Shown here piece by piece: positions 1 to 9,840 of a DNA stretch of 45,454 bases. The notes under the pieces were generated by a model. That model saw nothing but the letters and a program-made list of their open reading frames with translations, did not search any database and was not told where the DNA came from. The translations under genes were made by a program, and so were the position numbers. The stretch is taken from positions 1 to 45,454 of the forward strand of contig JBIPLJ010000036.1 in assembly GCA_044368415.1 (NCBI GenBank), written 5' to 3'. Position 1 is the first letter of the stretch. Each line of letters opens with the position of its first letter. The DNA is from UBA4615 sp044368415 (GTDB lineage Bacteria; Pseudomonadota; Gammaproteobacteria; Burkholderiales; Burkholderiaceae_E).

Positions 1-238
<238 letters not shown>

Positions 239-252
239 GACGAGTGCCCTGA

Positions 253-1343
<1,091 letters not shown>

Positions 1344-1347
<4 letters not shown>

Positions 1348-1892
1348 TGCCCGTCGGCGACCGCGAGCGCGGCGGCCTCGGGCGCGGCCGAGCCGCGCCG
1401 CGCATCGTCGTGCAGCGCGCCGGCCTCGGCGGCCGCGCACTCGGCGCAGCGGCCGACCACGGTGAGCTCGACCGCGTCGCCGTCGAAGCCGTCGGGCAGC
1501 ATGCCGCGTACCGTGCGGGCGAGCCGCGACGAGGACTTCATGCAGAACATGCGCTCGCAGCGGCGGCACTTAAAATGGCCGTGCTGCGCGCCATGGGCAT
1601 GACCGGCGCCGGTGGAGGCGTCGTCGCCGTGCGCCGAGAAGCGCCAGACTCGGTCGGGGCCGGAGACCCGGTGCGACAGGCCCGCCTCGACGAGCCAATC
1701 GAGCACGCGGTACAGCGTGACGCGATCAAGCACTTCGCGGGCGTCGCCTTGCTCGAGGCGGCGCTGCACCTCAGTGTGCGTCAGCGCCTCGTCGGCCTGC
1801 AGCAGCACCGCCAGCACCTTGACACGCGCACCAGTGACCCGGGCGCCGGTCGCCCGCACCCGCTCGCGTGCCTGATCGAGGTTCGAGGCCAA
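1344..1892 (-). CDS. zur: Fur-family transcriptional regulator, Zur-like
   Basis: A 182-residue Fur-family repressor. I place the start at TTG 1892 because a strong Shine-Dalgarno, GGAGG, sits about 7 nt upstream and the protein then begins just ahead of the winged helix (RVRATGARVTGARVKVLAVL). The recognition helix region DRVTLYRVLDWLVEAG lies near residues 56-71. A His-rich stretch (GHAHGAQHGHF) leads into CRRC near 111-114, and a second CAEC pair lies near 148; these are the structural zinc site of Fur/Zur proteins. A long Ala-rich tail is unusual. The gene overlaps the downstream COG0523 GTPase by 4 nt, which argues for Zur rather than Fur or PerR. The gene symbol is an inference from this context. 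Confidence 0.82.
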
Positions 1893-1921
1893 GCGTGCCC
1901 TCCGCGTCGCAAGGCGCGAGT

Positions 1922-3109
1922 CTACATCCGTCGCAGCATCAGGCCCTTGAGGTACTCGCCTTCCGGATGGGTGATCGCCATCGGATGGTCGATTCCGGCG
2001 GCCAGCTGCCGCAGCAGCTGCGCATCGACGCGCGCATCGGCCGCGGCGCCGGCCACGATCCCGCGCAAGAGGTCGGCGGTGATCGCGCCCGAGCAGGAGA
2101 AGGTGAAGAGCAGCCCGCCGGGGGCGAGCAGGCGCAACGCCTTCAGGTTGATCTCCTTGTAGGCGCGCGCCGCGGCGTCGACGTGCTGCACCGACGGCGC
2201 GAACTTGGGCGGATCGAGCACGATCAGATCGAACTGCCGCCCCTCGGCGAGCATCGACTTGAGCGCGTCGAACACGTTGGCCTGCTGCCAGGTCGAGGGG
2301 GTCTCGAAGCCGTTGTCGCGCTCGTTGGCGGCGGCCATCACAAGCGCCTCGGCGCTGGCGTCGATGGAGGTGGCCTCGGCCGCGCCGCCGCGGCGCGCGG
2401 CCAGGGTGAAGCCGCCGGTGTAGCAGAAGCAGTTGAGCATGCGCCGGCCCGCAGCGTACTCGCCGACCAGCGCGCGGTTGTCGCGCTGGTCGATGTAGAA
2501 GCCGGTCTTGTGGCCGCCGACCACGTCGACCCGGTAGCGCACACCGTGCTCCACGACCGGCACCGGGGTCGGCGCCTCGCCGCGGATGGGGCCGGCGCGC
2601 AGCGTCAGGCCCTCGCGCTCGCGGGCTGCGGCGTCGGAGCGCTCGTAGACCGCCGCGCAGCCGGTGGCTGCGACCAGCGCGTCGACGATCGTGTCGCGCC
2701 AACGCTCGACGCCGGCCGACAGGAACTGCACGACCAGCTGCCCGGCGTAGCGGTCGACGACGCAGCCGGGCAGCCCGTCGGCCTCGCCGAACACCAGGCG
2801 CAACGCGTCGGAGCGCTCGCGCAGCGGCTCGCGTCGCGCGACCGCCGCGTGCACGCGGGCGGCGACGAAGGCTTCGTCGACCGACTCGACCTCGTCGAAG
2901 GTCCAGACCCGCGCGCGGATCGCCGACGACGGGCTGAACGCGGCCCGGGCGAGGAACCGGCCGTCAGCGCCGACGACGCGCACGGTGTCGCCCGGCGCGG
3001 CCTTGCCGCCCAGCCGCTCGACGGCGCCCGCGAATACCCACGGATGGCGCCGCTGCAGCGAGGCATCCTTGCGCGGCTTGAGGTGCAGCGTCGGCTCGGG
3101 GCGGTTCAA
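1922..3109 (-). CDS. rlmI: Class I SAM-dependent rRNA methyltransferase (RlmI-like)
   Basis: A 395-residue protein. The N-terminal PUA-like domain begins LKPRKDASLQRRHPWVFAGAV, the middle is the RlmI-like wedge domain, and the C-terminal Rossmann fold carries the SAM motif LNCFCYTGGFTLAA (about residue 225), the LDPPKFA catalytic loop (about 298) and FSCSGAI near 341 with the candidate catalytic cysteine. RlmI makes 5-methylcytosine at 23S rRNA position 1962 in E. coli; the exact site here is inferred. The start is TTG at 3109, overlapping the xerC stop as TTGA. The length is normal for the family (about 395). Confidence 0.9.
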   Translation of the reverse strand: MNRPEPTLHLKPRKDASLQRRHPWVFAGAVERLGGKAAPGDTVRVVGADGRFLARAAFSPSSAIRARVWTFDEVESVDEAFVAARVHAAVARREPLRERSDALRLVFGEADGLPGCVVDRYAGQLVVQFLSAGVERWRDTIVDALVAATGCAAVYERSDAAAREREGLTLRAGPIRGEAPTPVPVVEHGVRYRVDVVGGHKTGFYIDQRDNRALVGEYAAGRRMLNCFCYTGGFTLAARRGGAAEATSIDASAEALVMAAANERDNGFETPSTWQQANVFDALKSMLAEGRQFDLIVLDPPKFAPSVQHVDAAARAYKEINLKALRLLAPGGLLFTFSCSGAITADLLRGIVAGAAADARVDAQLLRQLAAGIDHPMAITHPEGEYLKGLMLRRM

Positions 3110-4101
3110 CCGGACTCTCCGGGGCGCCGCCGGGTGCGGGCGCGCGGATGGGTCGCGTCGTAGACCGCGGCGAGGCGCTGGAAATCGAGCGAGGTGTAGA
3201 CCTGGGTGGTCGCGATGCTGGCGTGGCCGAGCAGCTCCTGCACCGCACGCAGGTCGCCGCTCGACTGCAGCAGGTGGCTGGCGAACGAATGCCGCAGCAC
3301 GTGCGGATGGACGTCGGACGGCACGCCGCGCGCCACACCCAGGCGCTTGACCAGGCGCTGCACGGCGCGGCCGGACAGCCGCGCGCCGCGCTGCGACAGG
3401 AACAGCGCATGCGGATCCGCGCCCGGCGTGACCGCCACAAAGGCCGCGCGCAGCGCGAGCCAGGCGTCGAGCGCGGCCAGTGCCGGCCCGCCCACCGGCA
3501 CCGTGCGGCGCTTGCCGCCCTTGCCCAGCACCTGCACCTCGGCCTCGTCGCGGGTCAGCCAGCCGCCAGAGCGGTAGGCCCCGACCTGGACATAGCGGGT
3601 GTCGAGCCCGGTGAGCTCGGACAGCCGCAGCCCGCTCGAGTAAAGCAACTCGACGATCGCCTGGTCGCGAACCCGCGCGAAGGCATCGTCGGCGGGCGCG
3701 TCACCGTCGTCGACCGGCTGCACGAAGCGCAGCGCGAGGTCGGGCGGCAGCGCCTTGGGCAGCCGCTTGGGGCGGCGTGGCGCGCGCACGCCGCGAACCG
3801 GGTTGGCCAGCACGTCGCCGCGGACCGCGAGGAAGTCGAGGAAGCCGCGCCAGGCGGACAGCCGGCGCGCGATCGAGCTGGGTGCGAGGCCGGCCCGCGC
3901 TGCGGCTGCGACCCAGCGGCGCACGTCGGCTTCGGTGAGCGCAGCCCAGTCGCGCCCTTCGGCGAGCCGGCGCAGCTCTATGAGCTCGCGGCCGTAGGCC
4001 TCGAGCGTCCGGGGCGAGCAGGCGCGCTCGGTGCGCAGCCGGCCCAGCCAGGCGGCGACCGGGTCGTCGAGGGTGGCGGCAGTCGGCGCGGTGTGCATCA
4101 T
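3106..4101 (-). CDS. xerC: Tyrosine recombinase XerC
   Basis: A 331-residue tyrosine recombinase that, with XerD, resolves chromosome dimers at dif near the septum. The N-terminal SAM-like core-binding domain starts VAAWLGRLRTERACSPRTLEAY. The catalytic set is complete: Arg in SSGLRLSEL, Lys in LGKGGKRR, HVLRH for His and Arg, His in LGHAS, and the nucleophile Tyr in TTQVYT. Its position after dapF and DUF484 is the classical xerC locus (dapF-DUF484-xerC, as in E. coli dapF-yigA-xerC), which separates it from XerD and from phage integrases. Confidence 0.95.
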   Translation of the reverse strand: MMHTAPTAATLDDPVAAWLGRLRTERACSPRTLEAYGRELIELRRLAEGRDWAALTEADVRRWVAAAARAGLAPSSIARRLSAWRGFLDFLAVRGDVLANPVRGVRAPRRPKRLPKALPPDLALRFVQPVDDGDAPADDAFARVRDQAIVELLYSSGLRLSELTGLDTRYVQVGAYRSGGWLTRDEAEVQVLGKGGKRRTVPVGGPALAALDAWLALRAAFVAVTPGADPHALFLSQRGARLSGRAVQRLVKRLGVARGVPSDVHPHVLRHSFASHLLQSSGDLRAVQELLGHASIATTQVYTSLDFQRLAAVYDATHPRARTRRRPGESG

Positions 4102-4130
4102 CGACCCGCCGCCGACACCGCCGTCGGGGT

Positions 4131-4805
4131 TCAGGGCAGCAGCCGGGACAGCGCGGCGCTGCCGATCTCGGCGATCCGCTCGAGGAACGCGGTGCCCATG
4201 CCGGCCTGGAAACGGGCTGGATCGGGCGAACCGAGCACCAGCAACCCGAAGGCGTGGGGCGCGGCGCCGACACGCACGGGCAGCAGCGCGATCGAGCGGG
4301 TCTGGCTGCCCCCGCCGTTCAGCCAGGCAGCCACGCTCAGCTCGGCGTTCGGGCCGCAGTAGGGCTGCTTGACGCTGTCGGCCAGGGACCGCGCCTCGGG
4401 CTCGACCGCGGCCGCTGCAGGCAGGTCGGCGTGCACCGCATCAAGCCCCCACAGGCGCAGCGCCGCTTGGGGCACCGAGAAGTCGTTCGCCAAGCCCTCC
4501 GCCACCCGCGCCGGCAGCTCGCGCACATCGCGCACCCTCAGCAGCTCGCGTGTCCAGTGCTGGAGCTTGGCCGCGATCGCGTCATTCTCCTCGCCGATAC
4601 GCAGCAGCTCGGCCAGCCGCAGCTCCAGGACCTTGTTCTTGTCGCGCAGCAGGTCGACCTGCCGCTCGACGAGCGACACCGCACGCCCGCCGTGCGGATG
4701 CGGCACGGTGATCGATGCGAGCAGCTCGGCATTGGCGTCGAAGAAGCCGGGGTTGTCGCGGAGGTACTGCGCGACCTGGTCGGCGCTGGCATCGGGGCTG
4801 TTCAT
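4131..4805 (-). CDS. DUF484 family protein (YigA-like)
   Basis: A 224-residue DUF484 protein. The ATG at 4805 gives MNSPDASADQVAQYLRDNPG, the typical family opening in which an N-terminal helix (QYLRDNPGFFDANAELL) precedes VPHPHGGRAVSLVERQVDLLRDKN, a predicted coiled coil. The rest folds as a GAF-like domain ending LGSPDPARFQAGMGTAFLERIAEIGSAAL. The biochemical role of DUF484 is not established. It sits between dapF (50 nt upstream) and xerC (30 nt downstream), as in many proteobacteria. Confidence 0.92.
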   Translation of the reverse strand: MNSPDASADQVAQYLRDNPGFFDANAELLASITVPHPHGGRAVSLVERQVDLLRDKNKVLELRLAELLRIGEENDAIAAKLQHWTRELLRVRDVRELPARVAEGLANDFSVPQAALRLWGLDAVHADLPAAAAVEPEARSLADSVKQPYCGPNAELSVAAWLNGGGSQTRSIALLPVRVGAAPHAFGLLVLGSPDPARFQAGMGTAFLERIAEIGSAALSRLLP

Positions 4806-4855
4806 CGGGGTGTTCCGGTGTCGGTGCGAGGCGGGCGGAGCGGGGACGAGGCGGC

Positions 4856-5713
4856 CTAGGCCGCCTCGTCGAGCTCGATCTCGCCAGTGAAGACCGAGAC
4901 GGCCGGGCCGGTCATCATGACCGAGGCGCCGCGCCATTCGAGGGTGAGCACGCCGCCGCGGGTCTCGACATCGACCCGCGCATCCAGCAGGCCGCGGCGG
5001 ATGCCCGCGACCACCGCCGCGCAGGCGCCGCTGCCGCAGGCGAGCGTCTCGCCGACGCCGCGCTCGAAGACGCGCAGCCGCACGCTGGAGCGCGAGACCA
5101 CCTGCATGAAGCCCGCGTTCACCCGGCGCGGGAAGCGCACATGCGACGCCAGCAGAGGCCCCTCTGTGCCGACCGGCACGGTGTCGACGTCCTCGACCAC
5201 CTGCACCGCGTGCGGATTGCCCATCGACACCACCGAGACCCAGCGCTCGCCGCCCGGCAGGACCAGAGGCCACAGCAGGTCCTCGCCTTCCGGGCGGCCG
5301 GCGAGCCCGGTCGCGTCGAAGGGCACGCGCGCGGGTTCGAGAATCGGCGCGCCCATGTCGACGGTGACGCGCCCGTCGGCCTCCATGCGCGGCTCGATCA
5401 CGCCGCCCATCGTGCGCACGCGCACCGACGGCTGGTCAGTCAGGCCCTGGTCGCGTACGAAGCGCACGAAGCAGCGCGCGCCGTTGCCGCACTGCTCGAC
5501 CTCGCCGCCGTCGGCATTGAAGATGCGGTAGACGAAGTCGACATCCGGGCCGTCGGCGGGCTCCACCAGCAGCATCTGGTCGGCGCCGACGCCGAAATGC
5601 CGGTCCGCGAGCGCGCGCCACTGTGCGGGCGCGAGCGCCACGCGCTGGCGCACGCCGTCGAGCACGACGAAGTCGTTGCCCGCGCCCTGCATCTTGGTGA
5701 ACTTGAGCCGCAT
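4856..5713 (-). CDS. dapF: Diaminopimelate epimerase DapF
   Basis: A 285-residue PLP-independent epimerase converting LL- to meso-diaminopimelate for lysine and peptidoglycan synthesis in the cytoplasm. The start at ATG 5713 gives MRLKFTKMQGAGNDFVVLDG, the canonical N-terminus. Both catalytic cysteines are visible: Cys75 in EQCGNGARCF and the second near residue 223 in LACGSGACAA. The two halves are the usual pseudo-symmetric domains and the length is normal. It lies 14 nt after a lipid A acyltransferase gene, inside the long minus-strand train. Confidence 0.97.
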   Translation of the reverse strand: MRLKFTKMQGAGNDFVVLDGVRQRVALAPAQWRALADRHFGVGADQMLLVEPADGPDVDFVYRIFNADGGEVEQCGNGARCFVRFVRDQGLTDQPSVRVRTMGGVIEPRMEADGRVTVDMGAPILEPARVPFDATGLAGRPEGEDLLWPLVLPGGERWVSVVSMGNPHAVQVVEDVDTVPVGTEGPLLASHVRFPRRVNAGFMQVVSRSSVRLRVFERGVGETLACGSGACAAVVAGIRRGLLDARVDVETRGGVLTLEWRGASVMMTGPAVSVFTGEIELDEAA

Positions 5714-5727
5714 GGTTTGATTATCGC

Positions 5728-6633
5728 TCAATCGACGTAGGGACTCGGCTCGCCCGGCGGCCGGGTCTTGAACCGCTTGTGCGACCACAGGTACTGAGCC
5801 GGCATCTCCCGGACCCGGGCCTCGATAAAGGCGTTCATCCGCGCGGTCGCGGCCTCGACGTCGGGGCCGGCCGGATCGTCGAACGGCGGATAGAAGGTGC
5901 CGACGTAGCCCTCGGGCGTCATCCGCGTCACGAACGGCAGCACGGTCGCGCCAGTCAACTCGACCAGGCGCGCGGTGGCGGTCACGGTGGCCGCGGGCAC
6001 GCCGAAGAACGGCACGAACACCGCGTCGCGGGCACCAAGGTCCATGTCGGGCAGGTAGTAGAACGGCACGCCCTCGCGCATTACCCTGACCGCCGCGCGC
6101 ACGCCCTGCTGGCGCGACAGCACCACTCCGGGGAAACGCTCGCGCCCGCGGCGCATCGTGGCATCGACCATCGGGTTCTTCTGGCGCTGGTACATGGTCA
6201 CGAACCGGGACTTCATCGCGAGCCGCAGACCACCGGCGTCGAGCGCGACGAAGTGCGGCGCGAGGATGATCACCGGCTTGCCCCGCAGCGCGGCCAGCAC
6301 CTCCTCGCCCTCGATGCGGACCAGCGCATCGATCCGCTCCGCCGGCCCGAACCAGAAGATGAAGCGCTCGAGGATGCTGCGCATGAACCACTGGAAATGC
6401 TCGCGTCCGAGCCGGAGCCGCTCGCGCTCGGTCATGTCCGGGTAGCACAGGCGCAGATTGACCAGCGTCACCTGACGCCGGGGCCGAGCGAGCCACCAGG
6501 CGAGGGTGCCGAGCACGCCGCCCAGCGCCCGCAGCATGGGCAGCGGCAGCCGGGAGACTGCCGTGAGGAGCGCGAGGCCGAGGCGCGTCCCGAGGTAGCC
6601 GCGGACCGGCGGGTTCGCTGCCGCACCGCTCAA
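5728..6633 (-). CDS. Lysophospholipid/lipid A acyltransferase (LpxL/HtrB family), second copy
   Basis: A 301-residue inner-membrane acyltransferase. The N-terminal hydrophobic segment (LGLALLTAVSRLPLPMLRALGGVLGTLAWWLA) anchors it, the catalytic HX4D is HFVALD near residue 125, and the family ending QYLWSHKRFKTRPPGE is intact. LpxL/LpxM enzymes add secondary acyl chains to Kdo-lipid A. The TTG start at 6633 overlaps the stop of the upstream paralogue as TTGA. Two adjacent genes of this family are common in Burkholderiales; which carbon of lipid A each modifies cannot be told here. Confidence 0.93.
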   Translation of the reverse strand: MSGAAANPPVRGYLGTRLGLALLTAVSRLPLPMLRALGGVLGTLAWWLARPRRQVTLVNLRLCYPDMTERERLRLGREHFQWFMRSILERFIFWFGPAERIDALVRIEGEEVLAALRGKPVIILAPHFVALDAGGLRLAMKSRFVTMYQRQKNPMVDATMRRGRERFPGVVLSRQQGVRAAVRVMREGVPFYYLPDMDLGARDAVFVPFFGVPAATVTATARLVELTGATVLPFVTRMTPEGYVGTFYPPFDDPAGPDVEAATARMNAFIEARVREMPAQYLWSHKRFKTRPPGEPSPYVD

Positions 6634-7493
6634 GCGGGTCCCCCGGAGCCGTCATCCGCCGCCGGCGCACGCGCCGGGCCCTCCGCGCGCGGCGGCGTCT
6701 TGTAGCGGTTGTAGCCCCAGAAGTACTGTTCGGGAATGCGTCGGATCATGGTTTCCATCGCGCGATTGACCGCTTCGGGCGCGGCGTCGCCCTCGAGCGG
6801 CTCGAAGCGCACGCGCCAGCCGGCGCCGTCCGGCAGGCGTTCGCCGCAGGCAAGCAGCACCGAGGCGCCGGTGGCCCGGGCGAGCCGCTGCGGCAGTGTC
6901 ATCGTGTAAGCGGGGCGGCCGAAGAACGGCGCCCAGACGCCGTCTCCGTCGCTCGGCACCTGGTCGGGCAGCACGCCGATGGCCTCTGCGCGCTTGAGCG
7001 CGCGCAGCAGGCCGCGCACCCCGGCGGCGCTCGCCGGCACCGGCCGCACGCCCGGCGACTCGCGCCCGGTCTCGACGAGCCGGCGCACCGAGGGCAGGCG
7101 CGGTGGCTTGTAGAGCACGGTGATCGGGCCGCTGCGGGCGACCGCCCGAGCAGCCGCCTCGAAGCATCCGAGGTGCGGCGTCAGCAGGATCACCCCGCGG
7201 CCGGCAGCCCGGGCGCGATCAAGCGCCTCCTGCCCCTCCACGCTGATCAGCGCCTCGACGCGCGCATCGTCACCGAACCACACGAACGGCGTCTCGCCAG
7301 CGGCGCGCCCCGCCTCCTCGGCGGAGCGCCGCAGCCGCGCGTCGTCCAGCAGGCCGGCGAGCGCGAGGTTGTCGGCCGACTTGCGCCGGTATCCGGACGA
7401 CAGCGCAAGCGCCACGCGGCCGAGCACTGCACCGAATGCCTGGGACCAGCGCAGCGGCAGTCGGGCGACGAGACGGGCGAACCAGACGAGCAT
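6630..7493 (-). CDS. Lysophospholipid/lipid A acyltransferase (LpxL/HtrB family), first copy
   Basis: A 287-residue member of the same family as its downstream neighbour but clearly diverged. It has the hydrophobic N-terminus, a catalytic HX4E (HLGCFE) near residue 107, the substrate-pocket segment VLPDQVPSDGDGVWAPFFGRPA and the ending EQYFWGYNRYKTPPR. It opens the minus-strand train, 227 bp divergent from metK, so its promoter must lie in the shared 7494-7720 interval. It is one of two late acyltransferases of lipid A maturation. Assignment to LpxL or LpxM is not attempted. Confidence 0.93.
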   Translation of the reverse strand: MLVWFARLVARLPLRWSQAFGAVLGRVALALSSGYRRKSADNLALAGLLDDARLRRSAEEAGRAAGETPFVWFGDDARVEALISVEGQEALDRARAAGRGVILLTPHLGCFEAAARAVARSGPITVLYKPPRLPSVRRLVETGRESPGVRPVPASAAGVRGLLRALKRAEAIGVLPDQVPSDGDGVWAPFFGRPAYTMTLPQRLARATGASVLLACGERLPDGAGWRVRFEPLEGDAAPEAVNRAMETMIRRIPEQYFWGYNRYKTPPRAEGPARAPAADDGSGGPA

Positions 7494-7556
7494 GGACCTC
7501 GGGAATGACCGCGTTGGAAGACCGCTGTTCGGGGCAAGGGCCGGATGCGGGGTGGC

Positions 7557-7562
7557 TATAAT
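7557..7562 (+). promoter_or_regulatory. metK -10 box (TATAAT)
   Basis: A perfect TATAAT hexamer preceded by TGGC, which is one base off a TGn extended -10. No good -35 is visible at 16-18 bp. Transcription would start near 7569, exactly where a 6-bp stem (GCCGCC with GGCGGC) begins, so the metK mRNA would open with a structured leader of about 150 nt. Confidence 0.65.
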
Positions 7563-7568
7563 CTCGAC

Positions 7569-7622
7569 GCCGCCGAGTTAATGGGACAACTTGCAGGGCG
7601 GCCTAGAAGTACTGCTAAAGCG
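7569..7622 (+). promoter_or_regulatory. Candidate SAM-II-like (SAM-alpha) riboswitch in the metK leader
   Basis: Directly at the predicted transcription start lies a compact pseudoknot-like element. P1 is GCCGCC 7569-7574 with GGCGGC 7597-7602. Its loop carries GAGTTAA (7575-7581) and CTTGCAG (7590-7596), the latter abutting the 3' arm of P1. The tail contains ACTGCTAAAG (7611-7620), and GCAG 7593-7596 can pair with CTGC 7612-7615 to close an H-type pseudoknot. This order (stem, GATTTAA-like loop, CTTGCA, stem, GCTAAA) is the layout of SAM-II aptamers, known mainly from Alphaproteobacteria. The gene downstream makes SAM. Unlike typical SAM-II, the ribosome site is about 90 nt further on, so the expression platform is unclear. 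The match was made by eye from a remembered consensus. Confidence 0.5.
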
Positions 7623-7663
7623 TCGCCGATTCTCCGGAGCCGGCAACGCCGATCCGGTGCGAA

Positions 7664-7681
7664 GGTCGCCTTGAGGCGGCC
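7664..7681 (+). other. Hairpin between the metK leader aptamer and the start codon
   Basis: GGTCGCC (7664-7670), loop TTGA, GGCGGCC (7675-7681) forms a 7-bp stem with one G-U pair. It has no T-tract, so it is not an intrinsic terminator. It lies about 30 nt ahead of the GGAG ribosome site and could be part of an expression platform for the upstream candidate riboswitch; this is inference. Confidence 0.3.
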
Positions 7682-7720
7682 ATCTTACCGGCTGTCCGTC
7701 GCACTTCACGGAGAACACAC

Positions 7721-8887
7721 TTGGCCAAGGATTTCCTCTTCACCTCGGAATCGGTTTCCGAGGGCCACCCCGACAAGGTCGCCGACCAGATTTCTGACGC
7801 GATCCTCGACGCCATCTTCACCCAGGACAAGTTCTCGCGCGTCGCCGCCGAGACGCTGGTGAACACCGGCCTCGTGGTGCTCGCCGGCGAGATCACAACC
7901 GGTGCGCACGTCGACTACATCGACGTCGCCCGCGAGACGATCAAGCAAATCGGCTACGACAACACCGAGTACGGCATCGATTACAAGGGCTGCGCGGTCC
8001 TGGTCGCATACGACAAACAGAGCCAAGACATCGCCCAGGGCGTCGACGAGGGCCGGGGCATCGACCTCGACCAAGGCGCCGGCGACCAGGGCCTGATGTT
8101 CGGCTACGCCTGCAACGAGACACCGGTGCTGATGCCGGCCCCTATCTACTACGCGCACCGTCTGGTCGAGCGCCAGTCGGACCTGCGGCGCGACGGCCGC
8201 CTGCCCTGGCTGCGCCCGGACGCGAAGTCGCAGGTCACCATGCGCTACATCGACGGCATGCCGCACTCGATCGACACGGTGGTGCTCTCCACCCAGCACG
8301 CACCAGACATCGAGCATGGCAAGCTGACCGAGGCGGTGATCGAGGAGATCGTCAAGCCGGTGCTGCCCAAGGAGCTGATCAAAGGCGAGATCCGCTACCT
8401 GATCAACCCGACCGGCCGCTTCGTCATCGGTGGCCCGCAGGGCGACTGCGGCCTGACCGGCCGCAAGATCATCGTCGACACCTACGGCGGCGCAGCGCCG
8501 CACGGCGGCGGCGCGTTCTCGGGCAAGGACCCCTCCAAGGTCGACCGCTCGGCGGCCTACGCAGCGCGTTACGTCGCGAAGAACATCGTGGCCGCGGGCC
8601 TGGCGCGCAACTGCCTCGTGCAAATCAGCTACGCGATCGGCGTCGCCCGCCCGACCTCCGTCATGGTGACGACCGAGGGCTCCGGCAAGGTCTCCGATGA
8701 GCGCCTGGCCGAGCTGGTGCAGGAGCACTTCGACCTGCGCCCGAAGGGCATCGTGCAGATGCTCGACCTGCTGCGCCCGATCTACCGCAAGACTGCGGCC
8801 TACGGGCACTTCGGACGCGAGGAGCCGGAGTTCTCCTGGGAGCGCACGGACCGCGCGGCGGCGCTCAGGGCGGCCGCAGGCTTCTGA
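7721..8887 (+). CDS. metK: S-adenosylmethionine synthetase MetK
   Basis: A 388-residue enzyme forming SAM from methionine and ATP in the cytoplasm. The start is TTG at 7721 with GGAG at 7710-7713; it gives the canonical MAKDFLFTSESVSEGHPDKVADQISDAI. Signature motifs are GAGDQGLMFGYA (near residue 120) and GGGAFSGKDPSKVDRSAAY (near 260) with the phosphate-binding Lys and Asp. The C-terminus is normal. It is transcribed alone, with a terminator 23 bp after the stop, and carries a structured leader that may sense its own product. Confidence 0.97.
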   Translation: MAKDFLFTSESVSEGHPDKVADQISDAILDAIFTQDKFSRVAAETLVNTGLVVLAGEITTGAHVDYIDVARETIKQIGYDNTEYGIDYKGCAVLVAYDKQSQDIAQGVDEGRGIDLDQGAGDQGLMFGYACNETPVLMPAPIYYAHRLVERQSDLRRDGRLPWLRPDAKSQVTMRYIDGMPHSIDTVVLSTQHAPDIEHGKLTEAVIEEIVKPVLPKELIKGEIRYLINPTGRFVIGGPQGDCGLTGRKIIVDTYGGAAPHGGGAFSGKDPSKVDRSAAYAARYVAKNIVAAGLARNCLVQISYAIGVARPTSVMVTTEGSGKVSDERLAELVQEHFDLRPKGIVQMLDLLRPIYRKTAAYGHFGREEPEFSWERTDRAAALRAAAGF

Positions 8888-8909
8888 TTCCGGGCCGTCG
8901 GCCTGAAGG

Positions 8910-8944
8910 CGAAGCGCCCGGTGTACCCGGGCGCTTCGTCGTTT
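8910..8944 (+). terminator. Intrinsic terminator after metK
   Basis: A 12-bp GC-rich stem (8910-8921 with 8927-8938, CGAAGCGCCCGG pairing perfectly) with a 5-nt loop is followed by TCGTTT. The T-tract is short but the position, 22 nt after the metK stop and before a convergent gene, fits termination. Confidence 0.75.
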
Positions 8945-9009
8945 CAGAGTCTGTTGCGCGAGGCATCGCGCGATGAGCGCCCGCACCGGCGCGAGCCCGC
9001 CGCAGGCGG

Positions 9010-9666
9010 CTAGACCAGTCCCGCGGTCACCGCGTACCGAGTGAGCCTGGCCACGTCGTGGATGTCGAGCCGCTGCATCAGCTGGGCGCGATGGAATTCG
9101 ACCGTCTTCGGGCTGATCGACAGCTCGCGGGCGATCTCCTTGTTCGACAGCCCGCGCGCCACGCAGCGCAGCACCTCGAGCTGGCGCCCCGTCAGGCCGC
9201 TCGGGGACGGTTCAGTGATGTCGGGGGCGTTCATCGCCTCGACCAGCACGTTCGAGATGCGCGGGCTCAGGTAGCGCTGTCCGGCGCTCACCGCATCGAG
9301 CGCGAGCTCGAGCTCGGAGAGCGCGAAATCCTTGGACATGAAGCCGTCTGCGCCGGTCTGCAGTGCACGTGTGACGAACTCGCGCGAGATCTGCGACGAC
9401 AGGAACACGATGCGCACCCCCGGGTCGATCGCGCGGATCCATGCCACCGCGTCGATGCCCGACATGTCGGGCAGCATGATGTCCAGCATCAGCAGCGGCG
9501 GGCGCAGCGAGCGCATCAGCTCCAGGCAGCTCCCGACGTCGGCGGCCTCCGCGGCGAGCCGGTAACGCGACGAGGATTCGAGCAGCGTGCGCAGACCCGC
9601 CCTGACGAGGACATGATCGTCGGCGATGAGCACGCTCCGCCTGGGGTCTGAGCAGGGACCTGACAT
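9010..9666 (-). CDS. Response regulator, NarL/FixJ (LuxR) family
   Basis: A 218-residue two-component regulator. The receiver domain starts VLIADDHVLVRAGL, the phosphoacceptor Asp is in LLMLDIMLPDMSG near residue 60, and the conserved Ser/Thr and Lys appear in VFLSS and FMSKDFA. A linker leads to a LuxR-type HTH: SGLTGRQLEVLRCVARGLSN then KEIARELSISPKTVEFHRAQ, the recognition helix. The partner kinase is not obvious; the gene 175 bp upstream on the same strand encodes a lone HATPase domain and may be part of the system. Target genes are unknown. Confidence 0.92.
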   Translation of the reverse strand: MSGPCSDPRRSVLIADDHVLVRAGLRTLLESSSRYRLAAEAADVGSCLELMRSLRPPLLMLDIMLPDMSGIDAVAWIRAIDPGVRIVFLSSQISREFVTRALQTGADGFMSKDFALSELELALDAVSAGQRYLSPRISNVLVEAMNAPDITEPSPSGLTGRQLEVLRCVARGLSNKEIARELSISPKTVEFHRAQLMQRLDIHDVARLTRYAVTAGLV

Positions 9667-9840
9667 GCGGCTGAGTCTAAAGGCACCGCCCCGGTCGGGA
9701 TCGTCCGAACTGGCGCCCTCAACTGCCGCTCCACCTTGGTTAGGAGTCGGTTTGCGCCCTGCGGCGCGCGGGGCCGACCGCGTGTCGGCCGCAAGGTGCC
9801 GGCTGTCGATGGCGAGTCGGTCTCGCCCCGCGGACCGCGC

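Noticed and set aside
7706..8986. 426-codon minus-strand frame opposite metK
   Set aside because: Same type of shadow; metK is unambiguous on the plus strand.
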